The notes under the pieces: model-generated
The model's input: only the letters and a program-made list of their open reading frames with translations
Told to the model about the DNA's origin: nothing
The model's database searches: none
Shown here: positions 42,963-52,478 of the stretch, one piece after another
How the letters are laid out: each line of letters opens with the position of its first letter
Numbering within the stretch: position 1 is the stretch's first letter
Translations under genes and position numbers: made by a program
Origin: Rhizobiales bacterium 2SD
GTDB lineage: Bacteria > Pseudomonadota > Alphaproteobacteria > Rhizobiales > Beijerinckiaceae
NCBI GenBank assembly: GCA_005502805.1
Contig: SCMY01000007.1
Location: 124,001-188,000, forward strand
DNA length: 64,000 nt
Direction: 5' to 3'

Positions 42963-43840
42963 TGGACGCACTCTTCCTCGCCGAAGTGACATTGGCCGGC
43001 CTCGGCGCCGGCGCGCTCTATGCCCTGACCGGCGTCGCCTTCGTGCTGATCTACAAGGCCACGCGGGTGGTGAACCTCGCCATCGGCGAGATCCTGATGC
43101 TCGGCGGCTATGCCTTCCTCGGCTTCGCGGCCGGGCTCGGCCTCTCGCCCTGGCTGGCGCTGCCGCTCGCCATCGCCGCCGGCGGCGCGCTCGGTTGGCT
43201 GGTCGAGCGCGCCCTGATCCGGCCGATGCTGGGCGAGAGCCCGATCTCGGTGTTCATGGTGACGATCGGCCTCGGCTCGATCCTGACCGGCGTGGTCCAG
43301 CTCGGCTGGGGTGCCGATCCGCTGCGTTTGCCGGAGTTCATGCCCTCGGCGCCGGTCTTCATCGGCGAGGCCTATCTCGCGCCCAAGGTCGCGATCGGCT
43401 TCGTCGCCGCCGCCGTGGTGATCGGGCTCTTCCTCGCCTTGTTCCGCTTCTCGCGCGGCGGCGTCGCGCTCAAGGCGACGGCGGCCGACCAGGGCGCGGC
43501 CTATTCGGTCGGCATCGACGTGCCCCGCGTCTTCTCTGTCGCCTGGATCCTCGCCTGCGCTACAGCGGCCGGCGCCGGCGTGCTGGTCGGTGCGATCGGC
43601 GGGATCTCGCCGACCATGGGCGTGTTTGGCCTTTCGGTCCTCGTCGTCGTCATCATCGGCGGGCTCGACTCGATCGCCGGCGCGCTGGTCGGCGGCTTGC
43701 TGATCGGGCTCGTCGAGGCGCTCGCCGGGGCCTTCCTCGGCGGCGAGTTCAAGCTCGTCGTCACCTTCGCCCTGCTGCTCGTGCTGCTGATGGTCCGTCC
43801 CTACGGTCTTTTCGGCACCCACGAGATCGAGAGGCTCTAG
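42962..43840 (+). CDS. branched-chain amino acid-type ABC permease (LivH-like)
   Basis: A 292-residue inner-membrane permease with about eight helices (GLGAGALYALTGVAFVLIYK, KATRVVNLAIGEILMLGGYA, FGLSVLVVVIIGGLDSIAGA, then LVGGLLIGLVEAL). ATG overlaps the stop of the ATPase gene (TGATG). It pairs with the LivM-like protein that follows four bases later. Confidence 0.9.
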   Translation: MDALFLAEVTLAGLGAGALYALTGVAFVLIYKATRVVNLAIGEILMLGGYAFLGFAAGLGLSPWLALPLAIAAGGALGWLVERALIRPMLGESPISVFMVTIGLGSILTGVVQLGWGADPLRLPEFMPSAPVFIGEAYLAPKVAIGFVAAAVVIGLFLALFRFSRGGVALKATAADQGAAYSVGIDVPRVFSVAWILACATAAGAGVLVGAIGGISPTMGVFGLSVLVVVIIGGLDSIAGALVGGLLIGLVEALAGAFLGGEFKLVVTFALLLVLLMVRPYGLFGTHEIERL

Positions 43841-43844
43841 CGCC

Positions 43845-44885
43845 ATGCGGATCGGCACGCTCAAGACCAGCTATGCCGCCGACGAGGCGCTGTTCGACAG
43901 CTCCGTGCAGCGCACCCTGCTGGTGCTGCTCGCGCTCGGCGCGATCGCCTTCCCCTTCGTCGCCAGCCCCTACTGGCTCTTCCTCGCTTGCCTCTGCGCG
44001 ATCAATGTCGCGAGTGCGACGGGGCTCAATCTGCTCACCGGCTATACCGGCCTCGTCAGCCTCGGCCAGGCCGCCTTCATGAGCGTCGGCGCCTATACGG
44101 TGGCGGTGCTGGAGATCCGGCTCGGCACGCCGTTCTTCATCAACCTTCTGGTCGGTGCCGGTTTCGCGGCGGCGATCGGCGTCCTCGTCGGCATCCCCAG
44201 CCTCAAGGTGAAGGGGCTCTACCTCGCCATCGCGACGATCGCGGCCTCGGTCATCCTGCATTTCCTGTTCTCGCACTGGTCGCTGACCGGCGAGTCGCGC
44301 GGCCTGTCGATGCCGCCGGCGCGGCTGTTCGGCCTCAACCTCGACCAGCCCTTCCTGCTCTACTGGCTGATCATGCCGGTGACCTGCCTGATGGTGCTGG
44401 GCGCCGCCAACCTGCTGCGCACCCGGATCGGCCGCGCCTTCATCGCCATCCGCGACCGCGACATCTCGGCCGAGGTGCTCGGCATACCCTTGCTGCGCTA
44501 CAAGCTGACGAGCTTCGCGATCTCGTCCTTCTATGCCGGGCTCGCCGGCGGGCTCTGGGCCTATTTCTTCCGCGTCGTCACGCCGGAGAGCTTTCCGCTG
44601 GTCAATTCGATCTTCTACCTCGCCGCGATCATCGTCGGCGGCATGGGAACGATCCTCGGTGGCATCCTCGGCGCCGTGTTCATGACGCTGGTGCCGGAGC
44701 TGCTGAAGTTCGTCGCGAACTGGGCGACGCCATTCTATCCGGACGCGCTCGCCGCGCTGGCGCCGGTGCGCACCATCGTCTTCGGCGGGCTGATCGTCGG
44801 CTTCCTGATCTTCGAGCCGCGCGGCCTCGCCGAGATCTGGCGGCGGCTGCGGCGCTTCTTCCATCTCTGGCCGTTCAGGACCTGA
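43845..44885 (+). CDS. branched-chain amino acid-type ABC permease (LivM-like)
   Basis: A 346-residue permease with eight or more helices. NLLTGYTGLVSLGQAAFMSV, GIPSLKVKGLYLAIATIAAS and YLAAIIVGGMGTILGGILGA are hallmarks of LivM. Second membrane component of the operon's importer. Confidence 0.9.
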   Translation: MRIGTLKTSYAADEALFDSSVQRTLLVLLALGAIAFPFVASPYWLFLACLCAINVASATGLNLLTGYTGLVSLGQAAFMSVGAYTVAVLEIRLGTPFFINLLVGAGFAAAIGVLVGIPSLKVKGLYLAIATIAASVILHFLFSHWSLTGESRGLSMPPARLFGLNLDQPFLLYWLIMPVTCLMVLGAANLLRTRIGRAFIAIRDRDISAEVLGIPLLRYKLTSFAISSFYAGLAGGLWAYFFRVVTPESFPLVNSIFYLAAIIVGGMGTILGGILGAVFMTLVPELLKFVANWATPFYPDALAALAPVRTIVFGGLIVGFLIFEPRGLAEIWRRLRRFFHLWPFRT

Positions 44886-44939
44886 GAACTTCGCTGAAAC
44901 CGCTGCCGGCAAGAGCAGCCAAACCTTGGGGAGGATGAC

Positions 44940-46121
44940 ATGACCAAGCTCATCGACAGGCGCCAGCTTCTCGCCGGCACAGCGGCGCTCGCCGGCGCCC
45001 TGACGCTCGGCGTCAGGCCGCTCGCAGCACAGGAGGGCGGCGACATCGTGCTCGGCGGCTCGATCCCGCTGACCGGCGTCTTCGCCTTCGCCGGCGTCGG
45101 CATCCATGCCGGCATCCAGGACTATCTCAAGATCCTCAACGACGGCGGCGGCATCAAGGGCCGCAAGATCAAGTACGTCGCCGAGGACACCGCCTACAAG
45201 GTCGACGCCTCGGTCGCCGCCTTCAACAAGATCACCGGCCAGGAGAAGGTCTCGCTCTATTATGGCGACTCGACCGGCTTCTCGAAGACGATCAATCCCG
45301 AGCTCGAGCGCCGCGGCAGCATGATCATGGCCGGCGCCTCCTTCGCGACCGAGCTCAACGATCCCAAGAAGTTCCCGCTGCAGTTCATGGCGGGGCCGGA
45401 CTACACCGAGATGTTCGGCATCCTCTTGCGCTACATCGCCAAGGAGAAGCCGGGCGCCCGCGTCGCCTTCGTCTATTCCGACAGCGAGTTCGGGCGCGAT
45501 CCGATTACACCGAGCGAGGCGGTCGCCAAGGAGCTGAAGCTCAGCGTCGTCGAGAAGATCGTGACGCCGCCGGGCAGCGTCGACGTCTCGACCGAGGTGC
45601 TGAAGCTGCGCCGCGCCAATCCCGACTTCACGATCTTCCACGGCTATGTGCTGGCGCCGATCCCGGAATTCGTCACCCAGGCGAAGCAGATGGGCATGAA
45701 GAGCCAGTTCATGGGCACGTTCTGGACCATGGACAACTCGACCGTGCAGCGCATGGGCGACGCCGCCGAGGGCTTCATGGGCGTGATGCCCTACCGCTAC
45801 TACTACGACAAGGACGGTTCCTCGCCGATGCTGGAGAAGATCCGGCAGATGCGGCCCGAATACCAGTCGACCGGCTACCTGCAGGGTTTCGTCACCGCCA
45901 TGCTGATGGCCGAGGCGGTGAAGCGCACGCTCGATGCCGGCAAGGAGCTGACCGGCGCCAACCTCAAGGCCGGGCTCAACAGCATCAAAGATTTCGACAC
46001 CGGCGGGCTCTTCGGCGTGCCGATCTCGATCCCCGGCAATTCGGTGCCGGTCGGGCGCATCTACCGCTTCGACGCCAAGGCCAAGCAGATGCAGCCGGCC
46101 TCCGACTGGATCAAGCTGTAA
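44940..46121 (+). CDS. ABC transporter substrate-binding protein (LivJ-like)
   Basis: A 393-residue periplasmic binding protein of the peripla_BP_6 type. The signal (LIDRRQLLAGTAALAGALTL) has an RR pair and may be Tat-dependent. Mature motifs: DIVLGGSIPLTGVFAFAGVG, QDYLKILNDGGGIKGRKIKY and YFPYR-like MGVMPYRYYYDKDG. GGGGAGGATGAC precedes the ATG. Given the co-transcribed CoA ligase and thiolase the ligand is more likely a carboxylic or aromatic acid than an amino acid. Confidence 0.88.
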   Translation: MTKLIDRRQLLAGTAALAGALTLGVRPLAAQEGGDIVLGGSIPLTGVFAFAGVGIHAGIQDYLKILNDGGGIKGRKIKYVAEDTAYKVDASVAAFNKITGQEKVSLYYGDSTGFSKTINPELERRGSMIMAGASFATELNDPKKFPLQFMAGPDYTEMFGILLRYIAKEKPGARVAFVYSDSEFGRDPITPSEAVAKELKLSVVEKIVTPPGSVDVSTEVLKLRRANPDFTIFHGYVLAPIPEFVTQAKQMGMKSQFMGTFWTMDNSTVQRMGDAAEGFMGVMPYRYYYDKDGSSPMLEKIRQMRPEYQSTGYLQGFVTAMLMAEAVKRTLDAGKELTGANLKAGLNSIKDFDTGGLFGVPISIPGNSVPVGRIYRFDAKAKQMQPASDWIKL

Positions 46122-46151
46122 TCGCGGCGGCTGGATGAAGGGCTAGAGGTC

Positions 46152-46961
46152 ATGGCCGGTCCCGCGGTGCTCGACGTCAACAATGTCGAGGTGGTCTATA
46201 ACCGGACCGTGCAGGTGCTGCGCGGGCTGTCGCTGCAGGTGCCGCAGGGTGAGATCGTCGCCCTGCTCGGCTCGAACGGCGCCGGCAAGTCGACGCTGCT
46301 GAAAGCGGTGTCGAACCTGCTCTCGCTTGAGGATGGCGACGTCACCGCCGGCGCCATCCGCTTCCGCGGCGACGACATCGCAGCCCTCACCCCGCACGGC
46401 CTCGTCCGGCGCGGCCTCTTCCACGTCATGGAGGGGCGGCGGATCTTCGAGGACCTCTCCGTCGAGGAGAATCTCACCGCCGCGACCTTCGCGCTGACCG
46501 GGCGAAAGCTGCCCGCCGCCGATTTCGATCTGGTCTACAGCTACTTCCCGCGCTTGCATGAGTGCCGGAAAGGGCTCGCCGGCTATCTCTCCGGCGGTGA
46601 GCAGCAGATGCTGGCGATCGGACGGGCGCTGATCGCGCGGCCCTCGCTGATCCTGCTCGACGAGCCTTCGCTCGGCCTCGCGCCCAAGCTGGTCGAGGAG
46701 ATCTTCGCGATCATCGCCCGCATCAATGCCGAGCAGAAGGTCTCGATGCTGCTGGTCGAGCAGAACGCCGCTGTCGCCTTCGCGGTCGCGAATTACGGCT
46801 ACATCCTCGAAATGGGCAAGGTCGTGATCGACGGGCCGGTCGAGAAGCTGATGCGCGACCAGGACGTGCGCGAATTCTATCTCGGCCTCGGCGGCGCCGG
46901 GGCTGAGCGCAGCTATCGCGACATTAAGCACTACAAGCGCCGCAAGCGCTGGCTTTCGTAG
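46152..46961 (+). CDS. branched-chain amino acid-type ABC ATP-binding protein (LivF-like)
   Basis: A 269-residue ATPase: Walker A GSNGAGKST, RRGLFHVMEGRRIFEDLSVE at the Q-loop, signature YLSGGEQQMLAIGRAL and Walker B LILLDEPSLGLAPK. It completes the five-part transporter with the ATPase at 42147. The next gene begins three bases after its stop. Confidence 0.9.
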   Translation: MAGPAVLDVNNVEVVYNRTVQVLRGLSLQVPQGEIVALLGSNGAGKSTLLKAVSNLLSLEDGDVTAGAIRFRGDDIAALTPHGLVRRGLFHVMEGRRIFEDLSVEENLTAATFALTGRKLPAADFDLVYSYFPRLHECRKGLAGYLSGGEQQMLAIGRALIARPSLILLDEPSLGLAPKLVEEIFAIIARINAEQKVSMLLVEQNAAVAFAVANYGYILEMGKVVIDGPVEKLMRDQDVREFYLGLGGAGAERSYRDIKHYKRRKRWLS

Positions 46962-46963
46962 GG

Positions 46964-48796
46964 ATGGCGGCGATGCGCGAGCTTCCGAACCTCACTCTGC
47001 CGCAGATGCTGCGCGAGAACGCGCGGACGATGCCGGAGCGCATCGCGCTCAGGCAGAAGGATTTCGGCATCTGGCTGCCGATCAGCTGGGCCGAATACGA
47101 CCGGCGCGCCCGCCATTTCGGTCTCGGCCTGCGCGCGCTCGGCCTCGCCGAAGGCGGCCATGTCGGCATCCTCTCGGAGAACAGGGCCGAATGGGTCGTC
47201 GCCCAGCTCGGCGCCGGCATGGTCAGCGCGGTCGCGATCGGCGTCTACGCGACCAGCCCGGCCAATGAGGTCGCCTATGTGCTGGGCCATGCCGAGGTCG
47301 AGATCGTGGTCTGCGAGGACCAGGAGCAGACCGACAAGGTGCTGGAGCGGCTGGAGGAATTGCCGCAGCTGAAGCGCATCGTGGTGATCGACCCCAAGGG
47401 CCTGCGCGGCTACGCCTCGGAGCTGGTCGTCGCCTTCGCCGAGGTGCTGCGCTTGGGTGCTGACCACGAAGTGAAGCATCCCGGTCTGGTCGAAGCCTGC
47501 CTCGCCGCGCAGACACCGGCCGATATCGGCCTGATGGTCTACACCTCCGGCTCGACCGGCAAGCCCAAGGGCGCGATGCTGAGCTATCGCAACATGCGCG
47601 CCCAGGCGGCCGGCGTCATCGAACGGCTCGGCTATGATGCCGCGACGACCAATCTGTCTTACCTCCCGCTCTGCCATGTCGCCGAGCAGATGCTGAGCAC
47701 GATGGCGCCGATCTATTCAGGCTCCTGCGTCTCCTTCGGCGAGTCGATCCGCACCGTGCAGGAAGACCTGCGCGAGGTCGCGCCGACGCTCTTCCTCGGC
47801 GTGCCCCGCATCTGGGAGAAGCTGCACGCCGCGATCCACATCAAGCTGATGGAGGCCGGTGGCTGGCGCCGGGCCCTGTTCGAGGCCGGCCTTGCCGCCT
47901 GCGAGCCCTTCGCCACCAAGCCGAAGTCCGCGCGCAGCCTGCGCGAGAAGGCGATCGCGGGTTTCTATCATCTCGTCATCTTCCGGGCGCTGCAGAACTT
48001 CATCGGCCTGCGCAAGGCCAAGATCGCGCTCACCGGCGCCGCGCCGATCCCGCCGCGGATCGTCCAGTTCTTCCGCACGCTCGGCGTGCCGCTGGTCGAG
48101 GTCTACGGCCTGACCGAGACCTCGGGCATGTCAGTCGGCCAACGCCGCGAGCACCTGCTGCCTACTTCGGTCGGCGAGGCCGTCGCCGGCACCGAGCTCA
48201 AGCTCGGCGACCAGGGCGAGCTGCTGCTGCGCGGCGACATCGTCTTCGAGGGCTATTTCCGCAATCCCGAGGCGACGCAAGGCGTGCTGCGCGAGGGCTG
48301 GCTCCACACCGGCGACGTTGCCGTGATCGAAGCCGGCCAGGTCCGGATCGTCGACCGCCTGAAGGACATCATGATCACCGCCGGTGGCAAGAATCTGAGC
48401 CCGTCGGAGATCGAGAACACGGTGAAGGGCAGCGCCTTCATCAAGGAGTGCATCGTCGTCGCGGACGGGCGCCGCTACCCCTCCGCCCTGATCCAGATCG
48501 ACGCCGAGACCGTCGGCAAATGGGCCGAGGAGAACCGCCTCCCCTTCACCCATTTCCGCAGCCTCGCCGAGCACGAACGTGTGCGCGAACTGATCGCCGC
48601 GGAGATCGAGCAGGCGAACAGCCAGCTCGCCCCGGTGGCGCAGCTCAAGCGCTTCCACCTCCTCGTCAAGGAGCTCGACCATGATGATGACGAGGTCACC
48701 GCGACGATGAAGGTACGCCGCGCCAGCATCGCGAAAAAATACGCCGCCGAGATCGAGGGCTTGTACAAGCCCGAGCGGCAGGCCGAACCCGCCTGA
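46964..48796 (+). CDS. AMP-dependent acyl-CoA ligase (long-chain fatty acid ligase-like)
   Basis: A 610-residue adenylate-forming enzyme that activates a carboxylic acid as CoA thioester. The phosphate-binding loop is VYTSGSTGKPKGAMLSY, the acyl-adenylate site VYGLTETSGMS, and the hinge and C-terminal lid are DRLKDIMITAGGKNLSPSEI. Length and the C-terminal DHDDDEVTATMKVRR segment fit FadD15/long-chain type ligases. A Met at 46973 is an alternative start. It should act on the acid imported by the preceding transporter. Confidence 0.88.
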   Translation: MAAMRELPNLTLPQMLRENARTMPERIALRQKDFGIWLPISWAEYDRRARHFGLGLRALGLAEGGHVGILSENRAEWVVAQLGAGMVSAVAIGVYATSPANEVAYVLGHAEVEIVVCEDQEQTDKVLERLEELPQLKRIVVIDPKGLRGYASELVVAFAEVLRLGADHEVKHPGLVEACLAAQTPADIGLMVYTSGSTGKPKGAMLSYRNMRAQAAGVIERLGYDAATTNLSYLPLCHVAEQMLSTMAPIYSGSCVSFGESIRTVQEDLREVAPTLFLGVPRIWEKLHAAIHIKLMEAGGWRRALFEAGLAACEPFATKPKSARSLREKAIAGFYHLVIFRALQNFIGLRKAKIALTGAAPIPPRIVQFFRTLGVPLVEVYGLTETSGMSVGQRREHLLPTSVGEAVAGTELKLGDQGELLLRGDIVFEGYFRNPEATQGVLREGWLHTGDVAVIEAGQVRIVDRLKDIMITAGGKNLSPSEIENTVKGSAFIKECIVVADGRRYPSALIQIDAETVGKWAEENRLPFTHFRSLAEHERVRELIAAEIEQANSQLAPVAQLKRFHLLVKELDHDDDEVTATMKVRRASIAKKYAAEIEGLYKPERQAEPA

Positions 48797-48808
48797 AGGA
48801 GAATTATC

Positions 48809-49990
48809 ATGAGCCGACATGTCGTCATCACCGCGGGCGTGCGCACCGCGATCGGAACCTTCGGCGGAGCGCTCTCCAGCCATGCCCCGACCGCACTCGG
48901 TACAGCTTGCGTTGGCGAGGCGCTGCGCCGGTCCGACTTGCCAGCCTCGGAGGTCGGCCATGTCGTGTTCGGCAACGTCATCCTGACCGAATCCAAGGAT
49001 GCCTATCTCGCCCGCATAGCGGCGATCGACGCCGGCATCCCGGTCGAGGTGCCCGCCCTGACGCTGAACCGGCTCTGTGGCTCCGGCGTGCAGGCGATCG
49101 TCTCCGCCGCCCAGGCGATCATGCTCGGCGATTGCGACACCGCCGTCGCCGGCGGGGCGGAGACGATGAGTCGCGCGCCGCATCTTCTGTCGACCGCCCG
49201 CTTCGGCCAGCGCATGGGCGACACCGTCGCCTCCGACCATCTGACCGGCATCCTGACCGACCCGTTCGGCAACGGCATCATGGGCATCACCGCCGAGAAC
49301 GTCGCCGAGCGCTACGGCATCGACCGCGAGGCGCAGGACGCCTTCGCCGCGGAAAGCCAGCGCCGCGCCGCCGAGGCGATCAAGGACGGCCGCTTCAAGG
49401 AGCAAATCCTCCCCGTCGAGGTCCGCAAGGGCCGGGACATGATCAGCTTCGACACCGACGAGCATCCAAAGCCCGGCACGACGACGGAGACGCTGAAGGG
49501 CCTGCGTCCGACCTTCAAGAAGGACGGCACGGTCACCCCCGGCAATGCCTCGGGCATCAATGACGGCGCCGCTGCCATGGTGCTGATGGAAGAGGGGCGC
49601 GCCGGCCGCGAGGGCAAGCCGGTGCTCGCCCGCATCGTCGGCTACGCCCATGCCGGCGTCGAGCCGGGGGTGATGGGCATCGGCCCGGTGCCGGCGGTGC
49701 AGGCGCTGCTGAAGCGTACGGGGCTCGCACTCGGGGATTTCGACGTGATCGAGTCGAACGAGGCCTTCGCTGCGCAGGCTTGTGCCGTCGCCAAGGAACT
49801 CGGCTTCGACCCGGCCAAGGTCAACCCCAATGGCGGCGCGATCGCGCTCGGCCACCCTGTCGGCGCGACCGGCGCGATCATCACCCTGAAGGCGGCCTAT
49901 GAATTGAAGCGGACCGGCGGCCGCTACGGGCTGGTGACGATGTGCATCGGCGGCGGCCAGGGCATCGCGCTCGCGATCGAACGGGCCTGA
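48809..49990 (+). CDS. acetyl-CoA C-acyltransferase (thiolase)
   Basis: A 393-residue thiolase with active-site Cys in [18 protein letters not shown], His in [13 protein letters not shown] and second Cys in [27 protein letters not shown] precedes the ATG. It would release acetyl-CoA from a 3-oxoacyl-CoA. No 3-hydroxyacyl-CoA dehydrogenase gene is in the operon, so that step must be supplied elsewhere. Confidence 0.9.
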   Translation: MSRHVVITAGVRTAIGTFGGALSSHAPTALGTACVGEALRRSDLPASEVGHVVFGNVILTESKDAYLARIAAIDAGIPVEVPALTLNRLCGSGVQAIVSAAQAIMLGDCDTAVAGGAETMSRAPHLLSTARFGQRMGDTVASDHLTGILTDPFGNGIMGITAENVAERYGIDREAQDAFAAESQRRAAEAIKDGRFKEQILPVEVRKGRDMISFDTDEHPKPGTTTETLKGLRPTFKKDGTVTPGNASGINDGAAAMVLMEEGRAGREGKPVLARIVGYAHAGVEPGVMGIGPVPAVQALLKRTGLALGDFDVIESNEAFAAQACAVAKELGFDPAKVNPNGGAIALGHPVGATGAIITLKAAYELKRTGGRYGLVTMCIGGGQGIALAIERA

Positions 49991-49997
49991 GCCGGAT

Positions 49998-50681
49998 ATG
50001 GCAACAGCCCTCTGGAAGACGCCGGCCGAGCGCGAGCGCGAGCGCGCCCTCAAGCGCGAGGCCGTGCTGCGCGTCGCGGCACAGGCCTTCGCCGAGCAGG
50101 GCTTCCACCGCACCTCGCTCGACGATGTCGCGGAGCGGCTGAACGTCACCAAGCCGACGATCTACCACTATGTCCGCAGCAAGGACGAGATCCTGTTCGA
50201 ATGCGTGCGCATCGGGCTGGAGCGGCTCGATGCTGCCGCTGCCTCGGCCGAGGCCCGGCGCAGCGGCGGCAGCGGGCTCGAGCGGCTGATCGTGCTCTGG
50301 ACCGAATACGCCCATATCGTCACCGAGGATTTCGGGCGCTGCCTGATCCTCGTCGGCGAAGACCCCCTCCCCGCCGAGACGCGCAAGGACCTGCGCGCGC
50401 TCAAGGGCAAGATCGACAAGCGCTTCCGCGGGCTGATCGAAGCTGGCATCGCCGATGGCTCGATCCGCGCCTGCGACCCCAAGCTGCTCGCCTTCGCCGC
50501 GGCCGGCGCGCTGAGCTGGATCGCGCGCTGGCACGACCCGGCCGGGCCGCTCTCGGTCGACCACATCGCCCGCGAGACGATCGGGCTCTTCGTAAACGGC
50601 ATCGGGACAAGCGACCTTGAATCAGGCCGCCCGTCCCAAGACGGCCGACTGAGTGCCACCGGTTCTAGCGGAGATACATGA
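49998..50681 (+). CDS. TetR/AcrR-family regulator
   Basis: A 227-residue regulator with an N-terminal helix-turn-helix (KREAVLRVAAQAFAEQGFHR, TSLDDVAERLNVTKPTIYHY, VRSKDEIL) and an all-helical ligand domain of the TetR_C_33-like type. Last gene of the 41357-50681 operon, seven bases after the thiolase. It probably represses its own operon, with the palindrome at 41272-41287 as candidate operator and a CoA ester as candidate ligand. Confidence 0.87.
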   Translation: MATALWKTPAERERERALKREAVLRVAAQAFAEQGFHRTSLDDVAERLNVTKPTIYHYVRSKDEILFECVRIGLERLDAAAASAEARRSGGSGLERLIVLWTEYAHIVTEDFGRCLILVGEDPLPAETRKDLRALKGKIDKRFRGLIEAGIADGSIRACDPKLLAFAAAGALSWIARWHDPAGPLSVDHIARETIGLFVNGIGTSDLESGRPSQDGRLSATGSSGDT

Positions 50682-50725
50682 CTCGCGCAGGGAGGCGACG
50701 TGCAGGCGGACTTGCCTCCGCCACG

Positions 50726-51517
50726 CTAGAGGTCAGCGCTCGCGAGCTGGCGCTGGAGTTCCGCCACGGCCTCGTCGAGCGCGTCCGCGATCAAAGCCTC
50801 GGCGCGCGGATTGTAGCGGACCGCCGGCAGCGCGACGTTGATGGAGCCGAGCGCTTGTCCGTCTTCGGCCAGCACGGCCTTCGCCAGTCCGATGATCCCC
50901 GGCGTGAACTCCTCGTGCGAATAGGCAATGCCCTCCCGCCGGATCTTGTCGATCTGCCTGCGCAACTCCGTCGCCGAGGACAGCGTGTTGGCGGTGATCG
51001 GGTCGAAGCTGACGCTGTCCAGATATTCCTCTCGTCGGCTCTCGGGCATATGAGCCAGAATGACCTTGCCACCTGAGGTCGCATAGAGCGGCGCCAGATC
51101 GGCGAGCCGCATATGCGAGACCAGCCGCTGCGAGGAACTGACGGTCGCCACCACCTCGGCGTCATTACCCTTGAGCATGTTCAAGGCCGAGGATTCGCCG
51201 GTCTGCGCGGTGATCCGCTCCAGCACCGGCTGTGCCAGGCCGACGAGGTCCTGCCGGCGTGAGGTCAGGCGCGCCATGCTGGTGAAGCGCTCGCCCAACC
51301 GGTAACTCTTGCCGGCAGCCGAATAGGCGACATAGCCGCGTCCCGTCGCTGTCTTGAGGAGCTGGGTCAGGCTGCTCTTGGGGATGCCGAGCGCCTCGGT
51401 GATCGCAGTGTGCGACAGGCCGCCATTGAAGCGCGCCAGCAATTCGAACAGGTCGAGCAGCCGATCGGCCGATTTCACGGCGCTGCGCGCGTCCTCGTTC
51501 AGTCCTTCGGATCTCAA
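50726..51517 (-). CDS. IclR-family regulator
   Basis: A 263-residue regulator. N-terminal winged helix: SADRLLDLFELLARFNGGLS, HTAITEALGIPKSSLTQLLK. C-terminal effector-binding domain: LVGLAQPVLERITAQTGESS through FTPGIIGLAKAVLAEDGQAL. The start is TTG at 51517 with GAGGG upstream; translation could also begin at GTG 13 codons later. A perfect GTTCAC-CTAT-GTGAAC palindrome lies 13 bases upstream. It probably controls the isomerase gene next to it and the divergent genes from 52479. Confidence 0.87.
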   Translation of the reverse strand: MRSEGLNEDARSAVKSADRLLDLFELLARFNGGLSHTAITEALGIPKSSLTQLLKTATGRGYVAYSAAGKSYRLGERFTSMARLTSRRQDLVGLAQPVLERITAQTGESSALNMLKGNDAEVVATVSSSQRLVSHMRLADLAPLYATSGGKVILAHMPESRREEYLDSVSFDPITANTLSSATELRRQIDKIRREGIAYSHEEFTPGIIGLAKAVLAEDGQALGSINVALPAVRYNPRAEALIADALDEAVAELQRQLASADL

Positions 51518-51529
51518 TTCGCGCCCTCA

Positions 51530-51545
51530 GTTCACCTATGTGAAC
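51530..51545. promoter_or_regulatory. IclR-type palindrome
   Basis: GTTCAC-CTAT-GTGAAC, a perfect inverted repeat directly before the IclR gene, is a candidate autoregulatory operator. Confidence 0.5.
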
Positions 51546-51582
51546 AAGCTAGCAAGGCCGCAGCTCGCAGGGAAGCGGGAGT

Positions 51583-52404
51583 TCAGCGCCGCTCGCCCGC
51601 GTTTCGTTCGAGCAGCCGCCTTGTCGCCTCGCCGGCATGCCAAGCCCGCTCCGCTGGCGGGCACGACGCGAAAGCCGCCGAAGGAGCCTCGACCCCGACC
51701 GGTATATCGGGCGCGAAGGCGCCGAGGAATGCATCCAGCCATAGTTCGCCGAGTCCTGGATAAAGCCGCTCGCCGCGCGCCTCGGCACGAAGGTCGGCGG
51801 CAGGAGGAGGCGCAGCCGGCGCATCGCAGAGATGGATGTAGGAGAACAGGCCGGGGTCGTAGCGGGCAATGTCGGCAGGATGTCCGCCCGAGCGGCTGAG
51901 ATGCAGCGCGTCCACCAGAAGCCCTGCATCCTGGGGCACCGCCTGCTGCAACAGGTCATGGGCGCTGCCGAGATCGGCGATGGTTGCGTAGGGGATAAAC
52001 TCCAGCATAGGCCGGAGCCCGCGTGCGTTCGCCAGCATGCACAGGCGCCCGAAATTATCGAGAAGCCGGTTCGGTTCGGCATCGAAGCCGACGGTCAGCA
52101 CATAGCGCGCCCCGAGGTCGACTCCGACGTCCAGGGCAGGCTGCAGCGCATCGACCTGTGTCTGCGGCGACAGCCAGACCGCTTCGATATCGAGAATACG
52201 CAGGCCGGTCGCGCGCAACCGTTCCTTGATGCGGCGCTGCAAGGGAACGTCGCCCACCACCGGGACGATCGCGTCACCAGGAAGCGGCGGCACGATGCGC
52301 AGGCCGATCGCGTCGAAGCCCCCGGCCGCGCCGGCCTCGATCAGCGTCAGCGGATCGGCATCGAGCACGGTGAGATGCGCGAGCGAGATCGACCTCATCT
52401 TCAT
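51583..52404 (-). CDS. sugar phosphate isomerase/epimerase (TIM barrel)
   Basis: A 273-residue xylose-isomerase-like TIM barrel, paralogous to the protein at 27446 (shared SLAHLTVLDADPLTLIEAGA start, then GGFDAIGLRI, LLVDALHLSRSGGHPADIAR and a GERLYPGLGELWLDA tail). Metal ligands probably include Glu in RPMLEFIPYATIADLGSAHD and Asp/His in VDALHLSRSGG. The ATG at 52404 has CGGAGGAC upstream. The repeated context (regulator plus isomerase) suggests related substrates for both. Confidence 0.8.
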   Translation of the reverse strand: MKMRSISLAHLTVLDADPLTLIEAGAAGGFDAIGLRIVPPLPGDAIVPVVGDVPLQRRIKERLRATGLRILDIEAVWLSPQTQVDALQPALDVGVDLGARYVLTVGFDAEPNRLLDNFGRLCMLANARGLRPMLEFIPYATIADLGSAHDLLQQAVPQDAGLLVDALHLSRSGGHPADIARYDPGLFSYIHLCDAPAAPPPAADLRAEARGERLYPGLGELWLDAFLGAFAPDIPVGVEAPSAAFASCPPAERAWHAGEATRRLLERNAGERR

Positions 52405-52478
52405 GTCCTCCGTTGACTCCAATTGGTCATCAAATAAAACTAGTTCCTGTAAATAAACAAATGACCTGAAGGCAGGAG

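Noticed and set aside
43761..45641. A 626-codon open frame on the minus strand
   Set aside because: It is the antisense shadow of the permease and binding-protein genes; its charge-rich sequence is typical of reversed GC-rich coding DNA.
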